Below, one piece after another: positions 8,059 to 16,145 of a DNA stretch of 64,000 nt. How positions within the stretch are numbered: the stretch's first letter is position 1; every line of letters begins with the position of its first letter. Made by a program: the position numbers and the translations under genes. Source of the DNA: Nocardia caishijiensis NBRC 108228 (GTDB lineage: Bacteria > Actinomycetota > Actinomycetes > Mycobacteriales > Mycobacteriaceae); NCBI RefSeq assembly GCF_001612825.1, contig NZ_BDBE01000030.1, positions 248,001 to 312,000 of the forward strand, written 5' to 3'. Under the pieces are notes generated by a model. The model was given only the letters and a program-made list of their open reading frames with translations, ran no database searches and had not been told where the DNA came from.

Positions 8059-8943
8059 CTACGCCGTGACCGCGGCGACCTCGCGGTGGATCTTCCGTCG
8101 GCTGATGATCACGCCGAACAGTGTGGCCAGCGGCGTCATCAGGACCGCGTACACGGCGGCGGGCACCGCGATGCGCGCACTGTCGAGCACAGTGATCGCG
8201 AGGGTGATCGCGATCGCACTGTTGTGCACCCCCACCTCCATCGACGACGCGATCGCCTGCGGGGCGCTCACCCCGAAGGCGAGCGGCACCAGGTAACCGG
8301 TGGTGAGGCTGATTACGCAGAACGCGATGGTGATCGCCCCGACATCGAGGAAGTACCCACCGATCGCCGCCCGGTCCGCGATCATCGTGACCACCACGAT
8401 CACCGCCAGAATCAGAATCGACGCGATCCGCACCGGCAGATCCATCCGGTCGGCGAATCCGGGCGCCCGGCGCCGCACCTGCATACCGATCAGGACCGGG
8501 ATCAGCACGATCGCTATCACCTGCAGGGTCTTGCCGAACTGCAGTCCCAGTTGGCCCGTCTCGTTCGCGGCGAACTGGTGGACGGCCAGATTGGTGACCA
8601 CCGGGACGGTCACCACGCACAGCATCGAATTGACCGCGGTGAGCGTCACGTTCAGCGCGACATCACCCCGGAACAAGTGGCTGAACAGATTCGCGGTCGC
8701 CCCGCCGGGCGAGGCGGCCAGCAGCATCATCCCCACCGCGAGCAGCGGCTCGAGGTCGAACAGCATCACCAGTCCGAACGCCACCGCGGGCAGCACGATC
8801 ACCTGACACACCAGAGCCACCGCGACGGCCTTCGGCGCCCGCGCGACCCGGGTGAAATCGGCACCGGTCAACGACAGGCCGAGCCCGAACATGATGACGG
8901 CAAGCGCGGGTGGCAGAGCCGTGGAAAGGAATGAGGAGTTCAT
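8059..8943 (-). CDS. BASS-family (bile acid:sodium symporter-like) transporter, 294 aa
   Basis: Nine to ten membrane helices with the family hallmarks: ASPGGATANLFSHLFRGD in the first half, and EVGVHNSAIAIT in the second, which corresponds to the crossed-helix sodium and substrate site. Members import organic anions such as bile acids or pantoate with sodium. The substrate here is not predictable. ATG 8943 is preceded by GGTGG. It ends exactly where the histidine kinase gene ends, on the opposite strand. Confidence 0.86.
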   Translation of the reverse strand: MNSSFLSTALPPALAVIMFGLGLSLTGADFTRVARAPKAVAVALVCQVIVLPAVAFGLVMLFDLEPLLAVGMMLLAASPGGATANLFSHLFRGDVALNVTLTAVNSMLCVVTVPVVTNLAVHQFAANETGQLGLQFGKTLQVIAIVLIPVLIGMQVRRRAPGFADRMDLPVRIASILILAVIVVVTMIADRAAIGGYFLDVGAITIAFCVISLTTGYLVPLAFGVSAPQAIASSMEVGVHNSAIAITLAITVLDSARIAVPAAVYAVLMTPLATLFGVIISRRKIHREVAAVTA

Positions 8944-9046
8944 ACACCACCGATCGTCGCGGAATCCTCACCTTATGCGGCAACAGCTTTCGCCACACCC
9001 TGCTTCGGGCGAACACGGTCACCGGTGCGGTCGGCCGGGTACCTGC

Positions 9047-10411
9047 TCAGGCGGCGAGGGCGTGGGAGTCGCGTGGCCACCGCTGGTGTGCGGCGTCGAT
9101 GACGTAGGGGTGGGTGTGCTGGTAGAGCCGGTCGGTGATGCGCACCGCGTCGGTCAGGCGGGCCGGGTCGATGGTGCCGATCTCGTGCAGGTGGGTGATC
9201 TCGGCCGGGTCGTTGTGGGGCCAGGAGCGCAGCGCGACCGTGGCGCCGAGGGCGGCCGAGCCGAGGAGCACCAGCCAGGTAGTGGTGAAACCGGTCGCGG
9301 TGGAGAGCCATCCGGCGATCGGGTAGGTGAGCAGCCAGGCCAGGTGCGACAGTGAGAACTGCGCGGCGAACAGCGCGGCCCGGTCGGCGGGTTGCGAGGA
9401 CCTGCGCAGGATCTGCCCGGTCGGGGTGAGAACCGCGGCGGTGCCCGCCCCGACCATCGCCCACACGGCCCCGGCCGCGAGCCAGCGCCATTGTCCGTCC
9501 GTGGCGTTCGACAGCGCGACGGCCGCGCCGAGACCGGTGAGCAGGACCGCCGCGCCACTGAGCATCACCGATCGGGGACCGACCCGGTCCAGCACTCCGG
9601 GCAGCGACAGCGCTACGACCATGGTGCCGAATCCGTTGGCCGCCAACAGAACCGCGACACCGGTCTGCGAACCACCGAGCGTGTCGCGCACATAGTTGAC
9701 GGTGTTGACCATGACGACCGACCCGGCTGCGGCCACCACCAGGTTGAGGCCGAGCAGCCCGCGTAGCCGAGGCGTCGCGGCGAAGATCCGCATCCCCACC
9801 GCGATTCGTTGCCGGAAACTGCCACCGGTGGTCGCGCCCGCGTCGGGAATCCGGGTGGCGACCACGAGCACGGCCGAGATCACGAAGCCGATGGCGGTGC
9901 CGACGAACAACCAGTGGAAGCTGATGAGGGTGAGTGCGGCCGCCGCGAGCATCGGGCTCAGCAGCGTCTCCATCGTCGCGGCCAGCTGAGCCGCCGACAG
10001 CGCCCGGGTGTAGTCGCGTTCGTCGGGCAGGATGTCGGGGATCACCGCCTGATACGTCGGGGTGAAGGCCGCCGAGGCGGTCTGGAGCACGGCGATGAGC
10101 ACGTAGATGTGCCAGATCTGATCGATGAACGGCAAGGCGAGCACCACGGCGCCACGGACCGCGTTGAGCGAGACCAGAAAGATCCGGCGCGGGAACCGGT
10201 CGGCGTAGGCGGCGACGATCGGGGCGACGGTCACGTAGACGAGCATCTTGATGGTGAGAGCGGTCCCGAGCACGGCGCCCGCCTCGGCACCGGCCAGGTC
10301 GTAGGCGAGCAGGCCGAGCGCGACGGTGGTCAGCCCGGTGCCGGACAGCGCCGTCATCTGGGCGGTGAAGAGCCGGAGATAGTCGCGGTTGGCGAACAGC
10401 GAGGTGATCAT
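9047..10411 (-). CDS. MFS exporter, MFS_3/EntS-like, 454 aa
   Basis: Twelve predicted helices. The loop between helices 2 and 3 carries ADRFPRRIFLVSLNAVRG, the conserved MFS loop. Overall it resembles the enterobactin exporter/MFS_3 group. A hydrophilic C-terminal tail of about 50 residues ends the protein. Upstream, at 10444-10460, is a CCCC-TA-GGGG palindrome of the type bound by CsoR/RcnR metal regulators. That would suit a metal- or metallophore-related exporter, but substrate and regulator are both inferred. Confidence 0.82.
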   Translation of the reverse strand: MITSLFANRDYLRLFTAQMTALSGTGLTTVALGLLAYDLAGAEAGAVLGTALTIKMLVYVTVAPIVAAYADRFPRRIFLVSLNAVRGAVVLALPFIDQIWHIYVLIAVLQTASAAFTPTYQAVIPDILPDERDYTRALSAAQLAATMETLLSPMLAAAALTLISFHWLFVGTAIGFVISAVLVVATRIPDAGATTGGSFRQRIAVGMRIFAATPRLRGLLGLNLVVAAAGSVVMVNTVNYVRDTLGGSQTGVAVLLAANGFGTMVVALSLPGVLDRVGPRSVMLSGAAVLLTGLGAAVALSNATDGQWRWLAAGAVWAMVGAGTAAVLTPTGQILRRSSQPADRAALFAAQFSLSHLAWLLTYPIAGWLSTATGFTTTWLVLLGSAALGATVALRSWPHNDPAEITHLHEIGTIDPARLTDAVRITDRLYQHTHPYVIDAAHQRWPRDSHALAA

Positions 10412-10443
10412 GCGTCGAAGGTACGACTCCTGGCGGCGATTGT

Positions 10444-10460
10444 AAACCCCTAGGGGGTAT
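10444..10460. promoter_or_regulatory. CsoR/RcnR-type palindrome upstream of the MFS gene
   Basis: AAACCCCTAGGGGGTAT has a perfect 10-bp core, CCCCTAGGGG (10447-10456), flanked by A/T bases. This is the G-tract architecture of operators bound by CsoR-family copper or nickel sensors. It lies 33 bases upstream of the MFS start, between divergent genes. No CsoR gene is visible in the window. Confidence 0.4.
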
Positions 10461-10529
10461 GGGTATCAAATCCGGTTTTCGGCCCCGACAGCCTCCTGAC
10501 CCGGTGAGATGGTAAATACTTATCAAGTG

Positions 10530-11210
10530 ATGTTGAGTGACGAATCAGTACCGGACGCGGTCACCGCGATCAGCCAGGTGATCGGCGCCGAGGCCTGCGC
10601 GGGCATCGGCTCCTTCCAGTTCTGGTTCGCCGACGGCCGCTGGGAATGGTCCGACGAGCTCGCCGAGATCTACGGCTACCGACCCGGTGAGGTGGAGCCG
10701 ACGACCGAACTGCTGCTGTCGCACAAACACCCCGACGACCAGCAGGATCTCGGCACCGCGATCACCTGCGCCGTCGACGCGGGTGAACCGGTCTGCGGCA
10801 GGCACCGCATCATCGACACCCATGGCGACGAGCACGAGGTCATCATCGTCGGTGACCACCTCATCGACGACGAGGGCACGGTCATCGGCACCACCGGCTA
10901 CTACATCGACGTCACCCAGCGCCTGGAGGACGAACGCAAGGAAATCCTCGACGAGACCCTGCCCGAACTGATCGAGGCACGCGCCGCCATCGAACAGGCC
11001 AAGGGCGTCATCGCCCTCATGTACGGGGTCGGCCCCGACCAGGCGTTCAAGGTACTGCGCTGGCGCTCGCAGGAGACGAACACCAAACTGCGTGACCTCG
11101 CCGCTCAACTCGTCGAGGACGCCCGACGCCTCGAACCCCAGATCCCCGGCTGCCGGACCCGCTTCGACCACCTGCTGCTGACCGCGCACGAACGCGTCGA
11201 TCAGGCCTGA
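10530..11210 (+). CDS. PAS-ANTAR regulator, 226 aa
   Basis: Residues 20-135 form a PAS domain of the PAS_3 type (FQFWFADGRWEWSDELAEIYGY to VIGTTGYYIDVTQR). Residues about 140-205 are an ANTAR domain (ARAAIEQAKGVIALMYGVGPDQAFKVLRWRSQETN), an RNA-binding module that typically prevents termination. Sequence before 10530 is A/T-rich and promoter-like (AATACT at 10515-10520), so ATG 10530 is preferred over an in-frame ATG at 10509 whose first codons are atypical. It stands alone between the MFS gene and terD. RNA targets were not identified. Confidence 0.86.
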   Translation: MLSDESVPDAVTAISQVIGAEACAGIGSFQFWFADGRWEWSDELAEIYGYRPGEVEPTTELLLSHKHPDDQQDLGTAITCAVDAGEPVCGRHRIIDTHGDEHEVIIVGDHLIDDEGTVIGTTGYYIDVTQRLEDERKEILDETLPELIEARAAIEQAKGVIALMYGVGPDQAFKVLRWRSQETNTKLRDLAAQLVEDARRLEPQIPGCRTRFDHLLLTAHERVDQA

Positions 11211-11342
11211 CACGGCGGCGGAATCCGGCTGTATACCAGAGTTTTTCGGGTTTCCGGTGAGGCGTCGTCGCGTCACCGCGCAGTGCTAGGGTGCGAATCG
11301 TCGGCGCCCTCTGTGCCGCGTTGATCGATGGGAGTAATCGGT

Positions 11343-11918
11343 ATGGGTGTCAGTTTGTCCAAGGGTGGCAATGTCTCGCTGACCAAGGCGGCGCCGAACC
11401 TCACCGCCGTCGCGGTCGGTCTCGGCTGGGATCTGCGGACCACCACCGGCACGGACTTCGACCTCGACGCCAGCGCCATCGCGCTCGGCGCCGACAAGAA
11501 GGTCGTGTCCGACAAGCACTTCGTGTTCTTCAACAACCTGAAGTCGCCTGAAGGCTCCATCGAGCACGTCGGTGACAACCGGACCGGCGAGGGCGCCGGT
11601 GACGACGAGGTCGTCAATGTCGACCTGGCCAACACCCCGCCGACCATCGACTCCATCGTGTTCCCCGTCTCGATCTACGACGGTCTCACCCGCAATCAGT
11701 CCTTCGGCCAGGTCCGCAACGCCTACATCCGCGTGGTCGACCAGGCCAACGGCGAGGAGCTGGCCCGCTACGACCTGTCCGAGGACGCCTCGACCGAAAC
11801 CGCCATGGTGTTCGGTGAGCTGTACCGCAACGGCGCCGAATGGAAGTTCCGCGCCATCGGCCAGGGCTACGCCTCGGGCCTCGAGGGCATCGCCCGCGAT
11901 TTCGGCGTCAATCTCTGA
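11343..11918 (+). CDS. terD: TerD-family stress protein, 191 aa
   Basis: A complete calcium-binding TerD domain: MGVSLSKGGNVSLTK at the start, GLGWD, the acidic DFDLDASA and SPEGSIEHVGDNRTGEG metal loops, and ARYDLSEDASTETAMVFGELYR. The length fits the family. TerD proteins are linked to tellurite and other envelope or oxidative stress. ATG 11343 follows ATGGGAG with eight bases spacing; TAGGGT at 11287-11292 may be its -10 box. It lies just upstream of the accessory island but lacks that island's palindrome. Confidence 0.92.
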   Translation: MGVSLSKGGNVSLTKAAPNLTAVAVGLGWDLRTTTGTDFDLDASAIALGADKKVVSDKHFVFFNNLKSPEGSIEHVGDNRTGEGAGDDEVVNVDLANTPPTIDSIVFPVSIYDGLTRNQSFGQVRNAYIRVVDQANGEELARYDLSEDASTETAMVFGELYRNGAEWKFRAIGQGYASGLEGIARDFGVNL

Positions 11919-11969
11919 TCTCTCCCGCACCGGGGCCGCCCAGCGCGGCGGCCTCGGCCGGTCGAACGG

Positions 11970-12015
11970 GTAGTGCGCTACTCGCGCGTGTGCCGCTGTC
12001 GGCGCCGCACGCTGA
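11970..12015 (+). promoter_or_regulatory. Island promoter A (palindrome plus CACGCTGA box)
   Basis: GTAGTGCGCTAC at 11970-11981 is a near-perfect palindrome followed by TCGCG. CACGCTGA at 12008-12015 begins 27 bases after its last base. CACGCT fits a -10 element and lies about eight bases before ATG 12021. The same arrangement recurs at sites B, C and D of the island. Confidence 0.65.
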
Positions 12016-12020
12016 AGCGC

Positions 12021-12800
12021 ATGACCATCGAAAACTCTTCCACCCACGTGGAGGCCACGGGCGAATTCCGTTCGGGCCCAGAAGCAGGCGCCACCCCGAT
12101 CGGCAGTGTCGGACACGGTGTGCGCGAACTCCGCTACGCCGCGGTCGACGACCTGGCCGTCTTCGAGGGCGACATCGTGCTCGGCACCCTCGCCGAGATC
12201 GACGACCGCCGTCGGCTCGAAGGCATCGTCGTCACCGGCGAATTCTTCCGCTGGCCGGGCGCGATCGTTCCGTTCGAGATCGATCCGGGGTTGCCCGCCG
12301 CGCACCGTGTGCACGACGCGGTCGCGCACTGGCACGAGCGCACCAGGATCCGTTTCGTCCCCCGCACCGCGCAGCATCCCGACTTCGTGCGCTTCGTGCC
12401 GAGCACCGCGAGCCGGTCCCCGGTGGGTAGGCGGGGCGGCCCGCAGACGATCGAGCTCTCCGACGGCGCGCCGGTGGGCACCGTGGTGCACGAGATGGCC
12501 CACGCGCTCGGACTCTGGCACGAACAGAGCCGAGAGGACCGCGACAGCTTCGTCGAGGTCCGCCTCGCACACGTCGACCCCGCCCACCGGCACAACTTCG
12601 CCCAGCACATCACCGACGGTGACGATGTCGGCGGCTACGACTTCAGCTCCATCATGCATTATCCGCCGACGGCTTTCAGCGTGGACGGCAGCCCGACCAT
12701 CGTCGCGCGCGTGCCGCTGCCGCCGGGCACCGGCATGGGCCAGCGCAGCGCACTCTCACCGGGTGACGTGGCCGCTGTGCACGCCATCTATCCCGGCTGA
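12021..12800 (+). CDS. Astacin-type (M12A) zinc metalloprotease, 259 aa
   Basis: The zinc site is HEMAHALGLWH (H157, E158, H161, H167) and the Met-turn is SIMHY (M212, Y214), both diagnostic for astacins. Residues 48-52 read FEGDI, the aspartate-switch motif that blocks the active site in animal astacin zymogens, so the first 70 or so residues look like a propeptide. The mature domain would start near W78-P79. The protein has no cysteine in the catalytic region and no signal peptide, unlike secreted astacins. It has its own promoter (site A) and is not overlapped with the next operon. Confidence 0.9.
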   Translation: MTIENSSTHVEATGEFRSGPEAGATPIGSVGHGVRELRYAAVDDLAVFEGDIVLGTLAEIDDRRRLEGIVVTGEFFRWPGAIVPFEIDPGLPAAHRVHDAVAHWHERTRIRFVPRTAQHPDFVRFVPSTASRSPVGRRGGPQTIELSDGAPVGTVVHEMAHALGLWHEQSREDRDSFVEVRLAHVDPAHRHNFAQHITDGDDVGGYDFSSIMHYPPTAFSVDGSPTIVARVPLPPGTGMGQRSALSPGDVAAVHAIYPG

Positions 12801-12823
12801 GTACCCCGTCGCGCGGAATTCGA

Positions 12824-12869
12824 GTGGTGCACTACTCGTGTCCGGCACCACCTCCCGCGCCCACGCTGA
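12824..12869 (+). promoter_or_regulatory. Island promoter B (palindrome plus CACGCTGA box)
   Basis: GTGGTGCACTAC at 12824-12835, followed by TCGTG, is a palindrome with one mismatched pair. CACGCTGA at 12862-12869 begins exactly 27 bases after it, the same spacing and the same box as site A. It would start a five-gene transcript at about 12876, 30 bases before ATG 12906. Confidence 0.65.
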
Positions 12870-12905
12870 CACCACCAGCACACACTCCCCGGGCGAGGTG
12901 ACCCC

Positions 12906-14873
12906 ATGGACAACGACAGCGAAGTACGCACCGACGCGTGGCGTGAACAGATGGACGCCGCGGCGCGACGGTTCGCCGCGACCGCCGAGCAGCGCGAAGA
13001 AGTGCAGCGCCGACGAGCCGCCACCGAGTCGGTGGTCGTCGACACGAAAGAGCAGATCGTCGCCCGCGCCGACCGGTTGCTCGTCGCCGGGGAGGTGCCC
13101 GCCAAGGCGGTGATCGACCTGGGCAGACACGACCCGGTCGACGGCATCGGCTCCCTCGAGCGGGTGATCGGCTTCGCCAACGAGTTGCAGGCGGTGAACT
13201 TCCTGACCCGAGGTGCCCGTGCGGCGCACGCGGTGGCCCGGATCTCGTTGAACGACAACGGCCGTCAGATTCCGATCGGCACCGGCTCGATGGTGTCGCC
13301 GCAGCTGCTGCTCACCAACAACCACGTGCTGCCGACCGTGGCGGATGCCGCGTCGGTGGTGGTCGAGTTCGGTGCCGAGGTCGCGGCGAACAACGTGCCC
13401 GGCCCCACCGTGCACTACCGGTTGGCGCCCGAGGAACTGTTCGTCACGAGTGAGCATCTGGACTACACGCTGGTGCTGGTCGCACCGAACACCGACGGTT
13501 CGGTCGCGGGCACGGAGTTCGGCTGGAACAAGCTGATCGCCGAGCCGGGCAAGATCGTGATCGGTGAGGCGATGAACGTCGTCGGCCATCCCTCGGGCAG
13601 GCTCAAGGAGATCTCGATCCGGGACAACCGCCTCGACCTGCAGCTCGAGCATTTCCTGCACTACCACTCCGACACCGAACCGGGAAATTCCGGTTCGCCG
13701 GTCTTCAACGATCAGTGGGAGGTCGTCGCCCTGCATCACGCCGGGGTGCCGAAGAAGGACGACAAGGGCCGGGTGCTGCGCAAGGACGGCAAGCTGTGGC
13801 AGCGCGGCGACGGTGACGACGCCATCGAGTGGATCGCCAACGAGGGCACCCGGGTGAGCGTGCTGCTGCGCGACCTGGCGTCCCGGTGCTTCGAGCCCGC
13901 CCAGCGCGCGCTGCTCGACGAGCTCGGTCCCACGGCGGCGCTTCCTGTGGTCGAGGCCGTGGCCGCGCCGGTGCCACAGCCTGTTCCGGTACGCGAGAGC
14001 ACCGTGCGCGGTCTGCGCGGACGACCTGTCGGCACCGGCGGACGCAGCGTGCTGTTCCTGCACGGGCGCGGTCAGCAGGGCCGCGACCCGGCCGAACTGC
14101 GCCGCAACTGGACCGCCGGATTGAACAAGGGCCTCACCCTGGCCGGGCTCGCACCCGTCGACCCCGCCGACGCCTACTTCCCCTTCTACGGCGACCGGCT
14201 CGTCGAGAGCATGGACACGCGGGAAGCCGTCGACGCCGGCCCCGCCCTGTACGAAGACCTGGTCGCCGAGGCGGCGCACCGCGCGGGCATGCCGACCGAC
14301 CTGCCCGCCGACCCGCAGAGCCGCGAACTGTTCGGCGGCTTCGGTGCGGTGCTGCTCGACCGGTTGCACGACCAGTTGAGTTGGATCGCCGCCCGCAGCG
14401 GGCTCGATTCGGCGCTCATCGGCGCCATCTTCAAGGACGTCGCCGCCTATCTCGACGACGAACGAGTCCGCAAGGGCGTCCTCGACGCGGTCCTGGCCGA
14501 TGTGCCCGGCAGCGGCGAGCTGATCCTGGTGAGTCACAGCCTCGGCACGGTGGTCGCCCTCGATCTGCTCACCCAGCTCCCGCAGGAAGTGAAGGTGCGC
14601 CTGCTGGTCACCGCGGGCAGCCCCCTCGGACTCGACGGGGTGTACCGCAAGCTGCTCACCGGTGGGGCGAATCGGCCCGAGCGGGTGGGTGACTGGCTCA
14701 ACACCTGGTACGCGGGTGACCCGATCGCGATCGGCTGCCCGCTGAGCCAGGCGTGGGGGCCCGGGCTGCGGGAGGTCGCGGTCGAGAACTCGAAGGAACA
14801 CGCGCACGACATCGCCGAATATCTCGCCCACGCCGCCGTCGCCGCCGCCATCGGTGGCGCGCTGTCCGCATAA
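12906..14873 (+). CDS. Trypsin-like serine protease fused to an alpha/beta hydrolase, 655 aa
   Basis: Residues 10-100 are a charged helical segment. Residues 105-330 form a trypsin-like protease with H140 (LLLTNNHVLPT), D187 (HLDYTLV) and S262 (EPGNSGSPVF); a glutamyl-endopeptidase/V8-like subgroup is possible. After a Pro/Val linker, residues 380-650 resemble a lipase-fold hydrolase: oxyanion-type SVLFLHGRGQ, nucleophile elbow SHSLGT with S545, candidate acid D605 and His 632/634. No signal peptide or membrane helix is seen. It is first in an operon that continues to 24500, with 22 bases to the next gene. Substrates of either domain are unknown. Confidence 0.85.
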   Translation: MDNDSEVRTDAWREQMDAAARRFAATAEQREEVQRRRAATESVVVDTKEQIVARADRLLVAGEVPAKAVIDLGRHDPVDGIGSLERVIGFANELQAVNFLTRGARAAHAVARISLNDNGRQIPIGTGSMVSPQLLLTNNHVLPTVADAASVVVEFGAEVAANNVPGPTVHYRLAPEELFVTSEHLDYTLVLVAPNTDGSVAGTEFGWNKLIAEPGKIVIGEAMNVVGHPSGRLKEISIRDNRLDLQLEHFLHYHSDTEPGNSGSPVFNDQWEVVALHHAGVPKKDDKGRVLRKDGKLWQRGDGDDAIEWIANEGTRVSVLLRDLASRCFEPAQRALLDELGPTAALPVVEAVAAPVPQPVPVRESTVRGLRGRPVGTGGRSVLFLHGRGQQGRDPAELRRNWTAGLNKGLTLAGLAPVDPADAYFPFYGDRLVESMDTREAVDAGPALYEDLVAEAAHRAGMPTDLPADPQSRELFGGFGAVLLDRLHDQLSWIAARSGLDSALIGAIFKDVAAYLDDERVRKGVLDAVLADVPGSGELILVSHSLGTVVALDLLTQLPQEVKVRLLVTAGSPLGLDGVYRKLLTGGANRPERVGDWLNTWYAGDPIAIGCPLSQAWGPGLREVAVENSKEHAHDIAEYLAHAAVAAAIGGALSA

Positions 14874-14895
14874 CTCTCACGAAGGCAGGTGCACC

Positions 14896-16119
14896 ATGAC
14901 ACTCGAACTCGGCGACCACGTCTGGTACTGGAACGGCCGGATGTCGACCGACAAGAACATTCCCCGAGCCGAATGGTTTCCCGGTACGAATCCGCACGAT
15001 CCCACCGACTACGGCGGCCACGGCAAGGAGATCTTCCACTACGTGATCCACGCCGACGAAATCGCCCGTGGCCGACCACATATGCGCAATCACGAGGGCA
15101 GCTTCGCGTGGCTGAACAACAATCCGGGCAATATCACCGGGGTGCCCGGTGGCCCGGACTACGGCCAGTACCCGGGCAAGTTCAATTGGCACAACTTCCT
15201 GGTGTTCCCCTCCTGGGGCGACGGGTATTTCGCCATCGCGCAGCTGTTGCGGTCGGCGTCGTATCGCGACCTGTCGATCCTCGACGGTTTCGCCCGGTAC
15301 GCCCCCGCCTCCGACGGCAACGATCCCGCCACCTACGCCCACGCGGTCGCGAACGCGCTCGGCATCTCCGTCGGCACGCGCCTCGGTGACCTCGACGACG
15401 ACCAGATGCGGGTGGTGCAGGACAAGATCCAGGAGATCGAAGGCGCGGTGCCCGGGGCCAGCCTGGCCTGGGATTCCGAAGAGGTCCCGGCCGAGATCGC
15501 CGCGCAACTACCGGCCTTCCGGCGGATCCCGCGTCCACGCGCGCTGGCGCGTGGCGCGTTCACCATGGACATCTCCGCGCCCGTCGACCCCTCGGGGTAT
15601 ACCCGGGCACACGGCGGGCCACACCAGGGCGGGCATCAGGGACCGCACTGGTACATCGAGTACGGCATGGACCTCGGCGGCCAGGCGGGTACTCCGGTGT
15701 TCGCCGCGTTCGACGGTCACATCACCCGCTTCACCCCGCACACCCCGGCCACCGACAGCGGAAAGGTCTACGGCGCACAGATCTTCCTGCGCGCGCCCAA
15801 CGACATGATGGGCGGCTTCTACACCCACCTCACCGATGTACCCTCGGGCCTCGGTGTGGGTTCGACGGTGTCACGTGGCGACTTCCTCGGCACGGTGCTC
15901 GAATTCGGCGGCATCCCACCGCATCTGCATCTCGCGCTGGTGGAGATCATCGGCGGTGCGCCCGGCGGCCAGTACGTGGGCGTCGATCTCTATCAGACCT
16001 TCCTCGGGCTCGAAACAGCCGCGCCCGGCGCGGTGGTGACGGTGACCTTCTCGCAGGACGGATCGGCGCCGGGGGAGGGCCTGCGGGCCGGGCCCGCCGA
16101 ATCCGTTCCGGTCGGTTAG
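14896..16119 (+). CDS. M23 (LytM-type) metallopeptidase with N-terminal phage-lysin-like domain, 407 aa
   Basis: Residues 60-160 contain NNNPGNITG, LVFPSWGDGYFAIAQLLRSA and YAPASDGNDPATYAHAVANALG. This is the pattern of a small domain found in phage structural/lysin proteins. Residues 225-370 are an M23-like domain with putative zinc ligands H251 and D259 (HWYIEYGMD) and H343/H345 (PPHLHLA), plus H311. M23 enzymes cut peptidoglycan cross-links or glycyl peptides. The H251-D259 spacing is longer than usual, so activity is uncertain. There is no signal peptide although the expected substrate is outside the cell. Start: ATG 14896, preceded by AAGGCAGG. Confidence 0.78.
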   Translation: MTLELGDHVWYWNGRMSTDKNIPRAEWFPGTNPHDPTDYGGHGKEIFHYVIHADEIARGRPHMRNHEGSFAWLNNNPGNITGVPGGPDYGQYPGKFNWHNFLVFPSWGDGYFAIAQLLRSASYRDLSILDGFARYAPASDGNDPATYAHAVANALGISVGTRLGDLDDDQMRVVQDKIQEIEGAVPGASLAWDSEEVPAEIAAQLPAFRRIPRPRALARGAFTMDISAPVDPSGYTRAHGGPHQGGHQGPHWYIEYGMDLGGQAGTPVFAAFDGHITRFTPHTPATDSGKVYGAQIFLRAPNDMMGGFYTHLTDVPSGLGVGSTVSRGDFLGTVLEFGGIPPHLHLALVEIIGGAPGGQYVGVDLYQTFLGLETAAPGAVVTVTFSQDGSAPGEGLRAGPAESVPVG

Positions 16120-16145
16120 CACGCGGGCGTTGGAGGGACACCCCG

